A program made the position numbers and the translations under genes. Positions 1 to 6,205 of a stretch of 6,622 nucleotides of DNA are shown here, piece after piece. The notes beneath the pieces are model-generated. The model did no database searches. It saw only the letters and a list, made by a program, of their open reading frames with translations, and was not told where the DNA came from. Numbering within the stretch: position 1 is the stretch's first letter; the number at the start of each line of letters is the position of its first letter. The DNA is from Bacteroidia bacterium (GTDB lineage Bacteria; Bacteroidota; Bacteroidia; Flavobacteriales; Flavobacteriaceae), in the NCBI GenBank assembly GCA_030429325.1, contig JAUICT010000121.1, positions 1 through 6,622 of the forward strand. Reading direction: 5' to 3'.

Positions 1-592
1 CCACGGTGCTTTGGTCCGTAGTGGCCCAATATTCTATTTTGAGTTCATTATTGTCCGTCAATTGGTAGAGCACCCGCACCGATAGATTCCCTGGATACCC
101 TTCCTCCCCATTTTTGGAGAGATAGGTCAGCTCCAACTTCTGTCCATCCACTTGTTTGGCATCCCATACTACGGCATCAAAACCCTTGTTCCCTCCATGA
201 AGGGAATTGGCTGCGTTATTGGTGGCCAAGGTGTACTCCTTGCCGTCCAAGGTGAATTTTCCATGGGCGATCCGATTCCCATAACGCCCAATAAGGGCAC
301 CAAAATATTTCTCCTTGGCGTTAAGGAAATCATCGATATTTTCATGCCCAAGGACCACGTCCTCATAATTACCCGATTTATCGGGCAGCCACAAGGAAAC
401 GATCTTACCGCCATAATTGGTAATCTCGGCCACTGTACCTTGTTCGTTTTCAAGAACGTAAAGGCTAACTGGCTTGCCATCTACAATCTTCTCGAAATTT
501 TTCTTGTCTATCCGTTTTATATTCTTTTCTTGAGGTTTCACGCAGCTAAAAAGGAGTAAAGAAACTACTATTAAATGAAATATTCTTTTCAT
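1..592 (-). CDS. galM: Aldose 1-epimerase (galactose mutarotase), lipoprotein form, 3' end cut by window edge
   Basis: Interconverts the alpha and beta anomers of galactose or other aldoses, so that galactose released from beta-galactosides can enter the Leloir pathway. I translated 197 codons from an ATG at 590-592; the rest lies off the left edge. Residues 1-17 form a type II signal peptide: K2-R3, a hydrophobic stretch, then a lipobox LFSC with Cys17, so the protein is probably lipid-anchored in the periplasm or outer membrane. Family landmarks are ITNYGGKI (57-64), GRYGNRIA (102-109), the NSLHGG motif (129-134) with catalytic-type His132, and EEGYPGNL (163-170). The second catalytic His and the Glu base would lie beyond the edge. 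The start is 5 nt after the stop of the GH2 remnant, as expected for an old GH2-galM operon. No Shine-Dalgarno is seen. Identification is firm; substrate preference is inferred from the galactose genes nearby. Confidence 0.93.
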   Translation of the reverse strand, partial: MKRIFHLIVVSLLLFSCVKPQEKNIKRIDKKNFEKIVDGKPVSLYVLENEQGTVAEITNYGGKIVSLWLPDKSGNYEDVVLGHENIDDFLNAKEKYFGALIGRYGNRIAHGKFTLDGKEYTLATNNAANSLHGGNKGFDAVVWDAKQVDGQKLELTYLSKNGEEGYPGNLSVRVLYQLTDNNELKIEYWATTDQSTV

Positions 593-597
593 GGCCC

Positions 598-744
598 TTA
601 GTATTTGTACAAGGCTGAATTGGCTTTGTGTACTTCATCCACATCCATTTTGATGATGGCCCTATCGTAGGTCATGAGACCATTGACCTCGCCTTCAACA
701 TCCGTGGTCTGGGTATAGATGGCCGCAGAAAGTTCTTCTTGACA
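598..744 (-). pseudogene. C-terminal remnant of a GH2-family glycosidase (beta-galactosidase type)
   Basis: On the minus strand, 48 codons ending in TAA at 598-600 encode the typical GH2 C-terminus, with AAIYTQTTDVEGEVNG followed by LMTYDR. These features mark the end of Bacteroidota GH2 beta-galactosidases and relatives. Nothing upstream continues the domain. The frame is open only back to a TAA at 769-771 and has no plausible ATG start; the first in-frame ATG is inside the remnant (LMTYDR). The remaining 500 or more residues of a GH2 enzyme, including both catalytic Glu residues, are missing. What is left begins within about 10 nt of the operator at 750-772, so a large deletion seems to have joined the regulatory region to the gene's tail. 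An intact gene would have released galactose for GalM, the symporter and GalK. The exact junction is uncertain because homology could extend a few codons into the operator. The GH2 assignment is by motif; the substrate is inferred. Confidence 0.8.
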
Positions 745-749
745 CGTTG

Positions 750-772
750 ATAAAAGTACAGAAAACTTTTAT
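750..772 (-). promoter_or_regulatory. Operator 1: inverted repeat ATAAAAGT-N7-ACTTTTAT upstream of the GH2 remnant and galM
   Basis: Perfect 8-bp arms at 750-757 and 765-772 are separated by 7 nt. The arm sequences and the spacing match the palindromes at 5402-5436 and 6273-6299. Read towards galM, the downstream arm contributes TACTTTTA (751-758), 7 of 8 matches to the Bacteroidota -7 box TAnnTTTG. A TTG lies 22 nt upstream of that box, slightly too far for a normal -33. It probably binds the Nudix-type regulator encoded at 5450-6205 (inference). The galM ATG lies about 157 nt downstream, the interval being almost entirely GH2 remnant. Confidence 0.7.
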
Positions 773-860
773 TTACACGACAAAACCATATGTATTGGAT
801 TCTTCAATCTCAATTGCAATGAGCCTCTATTTGGGCACCCCAATTTTCTTACCGCAAAAA

Positions 861-1793
861 TTACTTGGTTTTCTTCATGGAAGCCAAAACACCAACCAGC
901 AGAGAAAGTGCAATAAACCCTAGAGACATCCATTCTGGAAAAGTATAATGATGGGCCAAGATAAGCTTAACACCCACAAAACTTAGTATGGCCACCAAAC
1001 TGTACTTTAGGTAATGGAACCTATCCAACATATTGGCCAGAAAAAAATACATAGATCGCAACCCAAGAATGGCAAACATATTGGAACTAAATACCAAAAA
1101 AGGGTCTGAAGTTATGGCCAAAATGGCCGGAACACTATCCAATGCAAAAAGTACGTCCGTGAATTCTATGACCACCAAAGCAATAAAAAGGGGTGTTGCC
1201 GCAGTAATGTGCCTTAATTTGACAAAAAACTTTTGGCCTTCCATATGGGAAGTTATGGGCATAACCTTTCGCAGGTTCTTGTAGATGGCAGAGGTTTTTG
1301 GGTTGAAGGGTTTTTCTTTGGAACGCAGCATACGGATGGCCGTAAAAATTAAGAAAGCCCCAAAAATGTAGGTTGCAAAGCTGAACTGCTTGATGAGGGC
1401 AACGCCGAAAAATATCATCAATCCGCGGAAAACAATGGCTCCCAAAATGCCCCAGAACAGTACACGATGCTGATACTTTTGGGGGATTTGGAACGAGCTA
1501 AAAATCACAGCGATCACAAAAATATTGTCTATACTGAGCGATAACTCAATGAGATATCCAGTAATGTATTTGAGCGAGGCCTCCATTGGACCCAAGGCAT
1601 CTACATTGGCAATTTTATCCGTGGCATAAAGCCAGTAAACAACCCCAGAAAACAAAAGGGAAAGCGAAACCCAGATTGTGGTCCAAAGCGATGCTTCTTT
1701 AACGCTTATAACATGGGCGTTTTTGTTGAACACCCCTAAATCCAATGCCAAAAAGACAAAAATTCCCAGTAGGAACAGTCCCCATACTACCAT
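861..1793 (-). CDS. TerC/Alx-family integral membrane protein (probable metal ion exporter)
   Basis: A 310-residue polytopic membrane protein with roughly eight or nine hydrophobic segments. Both TerC-family acidic signatures are present: ELSLSIDNIFV (83-93, with E83, D89, N90) and EFTDVLFALDSVPAILAIT (210-228, with E210, D213, D219). These lie in membrane segments and are thought to form the ion path. A charged cytoplasmic loop (about 155-195) links the two halves, as usual in the Alx branch. Characterised relatives include E. coli Alx, which exports Mn2+, and Bacillus TerC proteins that supply Mn to secreted enzymes; a role in manganese homeostasis is inferred. Length is normal and the ATG start at 1791-1793 gives a complete first helix. 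I looked for a yybP-ykoY manganese riboswitch in the 120-nt leader and did not recognise one. It has no visible link to the galactose genes on either side. The symbol is left blank because terC and alx cannot be separated here. Confidence 0.9.
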   Translation of the reverse strand: MVVWGLFLLGIFVFLALDLGVFNKNAHVISVKEASLWTTIWVSLSLLFSGVVYWLYATDKIANVDALGPMEASLKYITGYLIELSLSIDNIFVIAVIFSSFQIPQKYQHRVLFWGILGAIVFRGLMIFFGVALIKQFSFATYIFGAFLIFTAIRMLRSKEKPFNPKTSAIYKNLRKVMPITSHMEGQKFFVKLRHITAATPLFIALVVIEFTDVLFALDSVPAILAITSDPFLVFSSNMFAILGLRSMYFFLANMLDRFHYLKYSLVAILSFVGVKLILAHHYTFPEWMSLGFIALSLLVGVLASMKKTK

Positions 1794-1794
1794 A

Positions 1795-1812
1795 ACATCA
1801 GTAAATTGATGT
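1795..1812 (-). promoter_or_regulatory. Small hairpin directly upstream of the TerC start codon
   Basis: Arms ACATCA (1795-1800) and TGATGT (1807-1812) with a 6-nt loop could form a hairpin ending one base before the ATG. It would cover the ribosome-entry region. A 6-bp AT-rich stem is weak and may be chance. A near -7 box (TAATTTCG, 7 of 8 to TAnnTTTG) lies just upstream on the same strand, but no matching -33 was found. Confidence 0.25.
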
Positions 1813-1913
1813 CAACGAAATTACGCAATGGTTTTGTCCCCTAAAATACTTATTGGATTTTTCTGATTTGATCCTGTTTTTCACTTGAAAACTCTCTCGG
1901 AACGATTGAATCA

Positions 1914-2837
1914 TCACTCCTGTAAATGGCTTTTCAAAGCATTGGTCTGCTCGCTGTAAGTGCTTTCAAAAATCTTGTCGGCATTGGCAGATTCAAAACC
2001 ATCCCTTCGTTGGGCACGGTCTACCAGGCCTGATTGTTTTACATGGCCCGGTAATGGCAATCGTTCGGCAAACTCCACGTAGCTTCCGGCTATCTCGGCC
2101 GTTTCACCTTCGGCAAAATCAGCTTCTATCATCTGTGCTATAGAACTACTCTGCTTAAGCAGTCCATCGTTACTGGTTTTTACCTTTCCCCCTGAAGAGT
2201 TCAGTTTTACACCAATAGACTCCAAAAACGCATTAAACTTTTCAATGGTGTTATATGCTTCTGGTAAATCGTGAACGCTTATGGTGTAGTGGTTAAGGTA
2301 ATACCGGTTATAGATCACCCAAGCGGCATATTCGCTTTCTTGGGCAAGTGCATTAAAGTCGGACAATGTGGGCAAGTCCCACAATGGTTTATAGAAAAAG
2401 TCCCCCACTTCCGAAGGGTTATCCAAATCTAAACCATCAACAGGGTCATTGTCTATATTTACTGTATATTTTTTTATGATTTTCTGTGCTCCGGTTGACA
2501 AGTCCTCCACACGCAATTCACTGATAAAAATTCTTGGAAACTCTGGCTGTGGAGGCGCATACCAATATGCGTTCAGCTTTTTTCCTTCAAAAAAGTAGTA
2601 ATCCTTTTTGGTATACCCATAATTCAGAAAAATCTTCTCAAAAGATGCAATTCCCAAATTGGGAACGCCCATGGTCCTAAAAGCTATATGATCGTTCACA
2701 ATGTCATCTTGATTATCGATCATCCCCTTTTCTATCATGGCCCCAGTAATTTTCTCTACATCTGGGACTCTTTCCTTGTAGGGCTCCATTAAGGCTTTCA
2801 GCACTTGTTTTAACCCTTCAATATCAACCGTTTTCAT
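1914..2837 (-). CDS. DUF1338 protein, HglS-like Fe(II) 2-oxoacid dioxygenase/decarboxylase, short form
   Basis: 307 residues, complete, with ATG at 2835-2837. It belongs to the DUF1338 family, whose characterised member is HglS of Pseudomonas putida, which converts 2-oxoadipate to D-2-hydroxyglutarate in lysine catabolism with non-haem Fe(II). The active-site set I recall for HglS (His70, Arg74, His226, Glu294) has clear counterparts: His50 and Arg54 in HIAFRT, His183 in NHYTIS, and Glu255 in GSYVEFAER. The family-typical RRDGFE follows at 277-282. The protein is much shorter than HglS (about 460 residues) and lacks its C-terminal extension, so identical substrate use cannot be assumed. The small ligand set is complete, so it is probably an active metalloenzyme. 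No lysine-degradation genes are visible nearby. It is divergent from the LysR regulator, its likely controller, and has an excellent promoter at 2860-2890. Confidence 0.85.
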   Translation of the reverse strand: MKTVDIEGLKQVLKALMEPYKERVPDVEKITGAMIEKGMIDNQDDIVNDHIAFRTMGVPNLGIASFEKIFLNYGYTKKDYYFFEGKKLNAYWYAPPQPEFPRIFISELRVEDLSTGAQKIIKKYTVNIDNDPVDGLDLDNPSEVGDFFYKPLWDLPTLSDFNALAQESEYAAWVIYNRYYLNHYTISVHDLPEAYNTIEKFNAFLESIGVKLNSSGGKVKTSNDGLLKQSSSIAQMIEADFAEGETAEIAGSYVEFAERLPLPGHVKQSGLVDRAQRRDGFESANADKIFESTYSEQTNALKSHLQE

Positions 2838-2859
2838 AGCTTAGATTTTTTTACTACAT

Positions 2860-2890
2860 CAAAATTAAATGTACTTTTGATTATAAACAA
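2860..2890 (-). promoter_or_regulatory. Bacteroidota-type promoter for the DUF1338 gene
   Basis: On the minus strand, TTG (2888-2890), a 20-nt spacer and TAATTTTG (2860-2867) match the TTG-N19-21-TAnnTTTG consensus completely. Transcription would start around 2853, giving a leader of about 16 nt before the ATG at 2837. It overlaps the outward-facing -7 box of the LysR gene. Confidence 0.7.
2872..2879 (+). promoter_or_regulatory. Probable -7 box for the LysR-family gene
   Basis: TACTTTTG matches TAnnTTTG exactly and lies 28 nt before the LysR ATG. The expected -33 position 20 nt upstream reads TTT (2849-2851) rather than TTG, so the promoter is half-supported. With the oppositely facing TAATTTTG at 2860-2867 it forms an inverted repeat TCAAAA-N10-TTTTGA (2859-2880), so one bound regulator could cover both -7 boxes. 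Confidence 0.5.
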
Positions 2891-2907
2891 TTCTTATTCA
2901 TTATAAA

Positions 2908-3795
2908 ATGATTAATATTATTAATCAATTAGAACTGCACCATATCAAAAGTTTTATGGCGTTGGCCGATGCCCTTCACTTTGGAAAAGCTGCGGAGAAC
3001 CTGCATATTTCGCAATCTGCATTGAGTCAACAAATCAAACAACTTGAAGCAATCGTGGGAACCCGGCTGTTCAACAGGACCAATAGGACCGTTAGCCTAA
3101 ACAGAGCTGGCCACTTATTCTTGCGGGAAGCTCAAGTGATAGATGCACAGCTAAAAAGGTCACTTGAACGATGGCAATTGGAGCTCAATGGCCATGAAGG
3201 CGAAGTACACATTGGCTTTGTAGGCTCGGCAATGCAACTTTACATGCCTCCATTACTTAAGAAATTTGGAAAGGAATATCCCAAGATACGGTTACATTTG
3301 GAAGAATTGACCAATGAAGAGCAACTTCAAGCCCTTGACAAGGGTGATTTGGATATTGGCTTTATGCGCTCCAATCAGATTGATTCCAACATGAATATCA
3401 AATCCGTGTTTGAAGAAAATTTTTCATTGGTATTGCCAAATGGGCATCCCATTACCCAAGAAAATTTTAAAAATCTGAAGCAACTGGCCGAGGAGCGTTT
3501 TATTCTTTTCCCCAATACAAAAAGTCCTTTGTATTACCAGCAAATCCTAAATATATGCTCGGCCCAAGGTTTTGTTCCCCAAATTTCCCATCGTTCCATT
3601 CATGGCCCCACCATTTTTAAACTTGTGGAGAATGGCATGGGCATCTCTATTGTACCCAACTCGTTGCGAGACGAATTTAATTACGACATACGTTTTATTG
3701 AGCTTACCAAAATTCCAATCAAAACAAATCTCTTTGCCGTTTGGAACAAAAACAATGATAATGCTGCCTTCCAGAATTTTTTAAAGGTGCTTTGA
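2908..3795 (+). CDS. LysR-family transcriptional regulator
   Basis: 295 residues, a normal length for the family. The N-terminal winged helix-turn-helix spans about 7-66: FMALADALHFGKAAENLHIS leads into the recognition helix QSALSQQIKQLE (36-47) and the wing at GTRLFNRTNRTVSLNRAG (51-68). A linker helix (about 70-93) joins it to the periplasmic-binding-like effector domain (about 97-290), which starts GEVHIGFVGSAM and includes the hinge-type segments DLDIGFMR and ENGMGISIVP. The small-molecule inducer cannot be deduced. Being divergent from the DUF1338 gene with a 70-nt shared promoter region, it most likely controls that gene and itself, the classic LysR arrangement (inference). ATG at 2908 is chosen because it directly precedes the conserved LELHHIKSF start. 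It is convergent with the symporter gene, 13 nt apart. No connection to galactose is evident. Confidence 0.92.
   Translation: MINIINQLELHHIKSFMALADALHFGKAAENLHISQSALSQQIKQLEAIVGTRLFNRTNRTVSLNRAGHLFLREAQVIDAQLKRSLERWQLELNGHEGEVHIGFVGSAMQLYMPPLLKKFGKEYPKIRLHLEELTNEEQLQALDKGDLDIGFMRSNQIDSNMNIKSVFEENFSLVLPNGHPITQENFKNLKQLAEERFILFPNTKSPLYYQQILNICSAQGFVPQISHRSIHGPTIFKLVENGMGISIVPNSLRDEFNYDIRFIELTKIPIKTNLFAVWNKNNDNAAFQNFLKVL
2909..2927. repeat. 19-bp palindrome overlapping the LysR start codon
   Basis: Arms TGATTAATA (2909-2917) and TATTAATCA (2919-2927) are perfect and flank a single central T. The palindrome covers the second base of the ATG and the next codons (INIIN). It could be an autorepression site or an mRNA hairpin over the start, though AT-rich sequence makes chance palindromes more likely. 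Upstream, ATTATAAA occurs twice at 2880-2887 and 2900-2907, exactly 20 bp apart. Confidence 0.35.
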
Positions 3796-3808
3796 TCAGT
3801 GTTGATCA
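3793..3808. repeat. Repeated TGATCA between convergent lysR and symporter genes
   Basis: TGATCA (3793-3798), GTGT and TGATCA (3803-3808) form both a direct and an inverted repeat. It starts at the lysR TGA stop and ends next to the symporter TAG stop (3809-3811). It could form a 6-bp hairpin in either transcript. With no T-tract on either side and a weak stem, a bidirectional terminator is only a possibility. Confidence 0.25.
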
Positions 3809-5359
3809 CTACCACCAGATGGCGTATAGGAAGGCAAGTATTCCAATAATGATGAAAGTGGATATATTGAATGCCCTTGAAGTCTTAAAAAGTGTGGGGT
3901 TGATGGAAATTGCTTTCTGGTCCCCTTCTTTGTTCTCCACCAATGAAATGGCCACCAACACAGCAGAAAGCACTAAAAAGCTCACTCCCATGCGATCCAT
4001 AAAAGGGAAATTGGGAAAGGCATACTTGATAACCACGGAAAGTGGTATGGAGAACACTATGGTCCAAAAAGCACCATTGGCCGAGGCCTTCTTCCAAAAC
4101 ATCCCAAACAAAAACACCACCACTACCCCAGGGCTTATAAAGCCGGTGTATTCCTGTATGTATTGAAACGCTTGGTCCAATCCACCCAACATCGGGGCAA
4201 CGATTACCCCCAAGAGCAATGATAGTCCTGCGAATGCCTTTCCGATGAAAACGAGTCTCTTGCTCGACTCTTCCTTGAACAACGGTTTATAGATGTCCAA
4301 GGTAAAAATGGTGGTCGCACTATTGACCATTGAGCTGAGGGAAGATCCAATGGCTGAAATCAGGGCGGCAAACGCCAACCCTTTGAGCCCAGTTCCCACG
4401 TAATTTTTTAGCACCCAAGGATAGGCCTCGTCTGGTAAATCCAAATCGGCACCCAATACATAAGCTGCAATACCCGGCACTACTACGATAATAGGCAATA
4501 AAATCTTTAGAAATGCAGCAAATATGGTTCCTTTCTGCGCTTCTTTGATATTCTTGGCCCCCAAGGAACGTTGAATGATGTACTGATTGGTTCCCCAGTA
4601 ATACAAATTTGCCACCCATAACCCACCCACAAGAACACTTATGCCAGGAAGGTTTTTATACTCAGCGTGGCCTTTGTCCAAAATCATGTCAAACTTCTCT
4701 GGGGCTTTCTCCATCAACGTAATAAATCCGTTTAGAAAATCCCCTCCCAAGGCCTCAAGGACTAAAATACTGGATACCAAGCCACCAAATACCAATACAA
4801 CCACTTGGATCACATCGGTCCATACTACGGCTTTCAGGCCTCCAAAGATTGAAAATGTAGCTGCAAAAAGTGCCAATCCTATCACCCCATAAATCATATC
4901 AATATCCAATATGGTCTTCAGGGCCAAACTACCTAAGTATAGGACCGAGGTAATATTCACGAACACAAAAAGCAACACCCAAAATACTGCCATGGTACTT
5001 TTTACACGCTTATCAAACCGCCGTTCCAAAAACTGGGGCATGGTGTAAATATTGTTTTTCAAGAAGATGGGCAGGAAGAATTTAGCCACAATGATGAGGG
5101 TCAAGGCTGCCATTAACTCATAGGATGCAATTGCCATGCCCACCACATAGCCCGACCCGGACATCCCAATAAATTGTTCTGCAGAAATATTGGAGGCAAT
5201 CAACGATCCACCAATGGCCCACCATGGCAAGGATTTTCCCGCTAAAAAGTATTCTTTCTCATTACGGTTCCTATTCTTAACCGAAATCCAAATACCAATT
5301 GTGGCCAACATGACCAAGTATCCGGCAAAAACAATAAAATCCAGTTTGGCAAATTCCAT
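3809..5359 (-). CDS. Sodium/solute symporter, vSGLT-type Na+/galactose (glucose) transporter
   Basis: 516 residues, inner-membrane SSS-family symporter with about 14 helices in the LeuT fold. It resembles Vibrio parahaemolyticus vSGLT closely; SLIASNISAEQFIGMSGSGY (52-71) is the unwound helix TM1 region. Comparing with vSGLT residues as I recall them, the Na2 site is intact: Ala55, Ile58, Ala336, Ser339, Ser340. Sugar contacts also match: Asn57, Gln62, Met66, Tyr80, Glu81, Asn251, Lys285, Phe398 and Gln402, with gate Tyr254 beside Trp255. The exception is vSGLT Ser91, which is Ala84 here. This supports Na+-coupled uptake of galactose or glucose. The ATG at 5357-5359 is followed by a normal N-terminus. 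The gene lies 90 nt downstream of the Nudix regulator with operator 2 in the gap, so it probably has its own regulated promoter. Galactose as main substrate is backed by galK, galM and the shared operator. Confidence 0.92.
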   Translation of the reverse strand: MEFAKLDFIVFAGYLVMLATIGIWISVKNRNRNEKEYFLAGKSLPWWAIGGSLIASNISAEQFIGMSGSGYVVGMAIASYELMAALTLIIVAKFFLPIFLKNNIYTMPQFLERRFDKRVKSTMAVFWVLLFVFVNITSVLYLGSLALKTILDIDMIYGVIGLALFAATFSIFGGLKAVVWTDVIQVVVLVFGGLVSSILVLEALGGDFLNGFITLMEKAPEKFDMILDKGHAEYKNLPGISVLVGGLWVANLYYWGTNQYIIQRSLGAKNIKEAQKGTIFAAFLKILLPIIVVVPGIAAYVLGADLDLPDEAYPWVLKNYVGTGLKGLAFAALISAIGSSLSSMVNSATTIFTLDIYKPLFKEESSKRLVFIGKAFAGLSLLLGVIVAPMLGGLDQAFQYIQEYTGFISPGVVVVFLFGMFWKKASANGAFWTIVFSIPLSVVIKYAFPNFPFMDRMGVSFLVLSAVLVAISLVENKEGDQKAISINPTLFKTSRAFNISTFIIIGILAFLYAIWW

Positions 5360-5401
5360 AATTTCAATTTATCTACAAAGAATCATTAAGATTCCAATAT
5401 A

Positions 5402-5436
5402 GAAATAATAAACGTAAAATAAACTTTTATTATTTC
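5402..5436 (-). promoter_or_regulatory. Operator 2: extended inverted repeat upstream of the symporter
   Basis: Fourteen-base arms at 5402-5415 and 5423-5436 pair at 13 of 14 positions (C5413 against T5425 is the mismatch) around a 7-nt spacer. The core is ATAAACGT-N7-ACTTTTAT, one base from operators 1 and 3. Read towards the symporter, the proximal arm includes TACGTTTA (5409-5416), 7 of 8 to the -7 box TAnnTTTG, 49 nt before the ATG. No -33 TTG is present at the right distance. Likely target of the regulator encoded immediately upstream. Confidence 0.72.
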
Positions 5437-5449
5437 GGTTCCCTGTCTA

Positions 5450-6205
5450 TTAGAATTTTATAACCTCTTTTATCCTTTCAAAATCTCCAGTTTGCGATGA
5501 AAACTGTTTAACACTATCTTTTTTGAAACGATATAGGAACGCTCCCTTTTTGGAAGATGTTTTGTCTTTTTTCGTTGTTCTTTCCAAAATATCAAGCGAA
5601 AGCATCTTTTTTCTGAAGTTGCCCGGATCAAAAGTTGTGCGGTAAATGCTTTCATAAAGCGTTTGCAACTGTTGGATCGTAAAATATTCTGGAAGAAGCT
5701 CAAAGCCCAATGGATTGTATCGTACACTGGAACGCAGGCTTTTGATAGCATCATCAACCATTTGTCCATGGTCCAAGATCAAATCAGGTATTTGGTCAAA
5801 ATCAAACCACTTGGCATCGTGGTTTTCCAAAGATTGGAGGTTAAACTCATCAATCCGAATCAGACTATAATAGGCCACGGAAATGACACGCTCCAAAGGA
5901 TCTCTGTCCACCTGACCATAGGTTTTTAGCTGTTTCAAGAAAACATTCTCCAACCCAGATAACCTGTACAATATGTCCTTTGCACCCTGGTCCAATGATA
6001 TATCGTTGTCAATCAATTCCCCTATCAAGGACCAAGCCCCTTTGAGTGGTTCGGTTTTGCGTCGAAAGAGCAAAAGCTTCAAATCTTTGGAGTCAAAACC
6101 AAATATGATACAATCCACAGCGATTGCTATACTTTGTTCGGGTCTATATTTTTTTGAAGCCAAGCTTTTGTGGATGAGTTGATAAAATGTTTCCAAATAT
6201 ACCAA
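5450..6205 (-). CDS. Nudix-fold winged-helix transcriptional regulator (NrtR/AraR-like), probable galactose regulator
   Basis: 251 residues. An N-terminal Nudix fold (about 25-150) carries the family pattern SIAIAVDCIIFGFD, LLLFRRKTEPLKGAWSL and DRDPLERVISVAYYSLI. A C-terminal winged helix (about 165-232) carries PLGFELLPEYFTIQQLQTLY and FRKKMLSLDIL. In catalytic Nudix proteins the box is GX5EX7REUXEEXGU; the aligned stretch (63-85) has DILYRLSGL where REUxEExGU should be, so the metal-binding acids are gone. Such proteins are sugar-sensing regulators in Bacteroidota, for example the arabinose regulator AraR of Bacteroides. Here the ligand is probably galactose or a derivative, inferred from neighbouring galK and symporter genes and three shared operators. 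No ATG is available: the frame has a TGA just upstream, and the best start is TTG at 6203-6205, although TTG at codon 4 is possible. Database annotation as a 'Nudix hydrolase' would be misleading. Confidence 0.88.
   Translation of the reverse strand: MVYLETFYQLIHKSLASKKYRPEQSIAIAVDCIIFGFDSKDLKLLLFRRKTEPLKGAWSLIGELIDNDISLDQGAKDILYRLSGLENVFLKQLKTYGQVDRDPLERVISVAYYSLIRIDEFNLQSLENHDAKWFDFDQIPDLILDHGQMVDDAIKSLRSSVRYNPLGFELLPEYFTIQQLQTLYESIYRTTFDPGNFRKKMLSLDILERTTKKDKTSSKKGAFLYRFKKDSVKQFSSQTGDFERIKEVIKF

Noticed and set aside
152..559. Long plus-strand open frame inside galM
   Set aside because: It is antisense to a clear GalM coding frame with lipoprotein signal and family motifs; its product shows no recognisable domain.
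809..823. Imperfect palindrome CTCAATTGCAATGAG downstream of terC
   Set aside because: It has internal mismatches, low stability and no T-tract, so it cannot be separated from chance.
831..847. Terminator-like stem TTGGG-CAC-CCCAA followed by TTTT
   Set aside because: The T-tract is on the plus strand, but the genes on both sides are transcribed from the minus strand, so there is nothing for it to terminate. The stem is only 5 bp.
1114..1131. TGGCC repeats with a GGCC-AAAAT-GGCC inverted repeat
   Set aside because: They lie inside the terC coding sequence and are explained by codons in the conserved DSVPAILAIT region.
2859..2880. TCAAAA-N10-TTTTGA as an independent LysR operator
   Set aside because: The symmetry is largely explained by two outward-facing -7 boxes each ending in TTTTG. 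It is kept only as part of the divergent promoter.
3792..4166. Plus-strand open frame starting at the lysR end
   Set aside because: It is antisense to the C-terminal helices of the symporter and has no family features.
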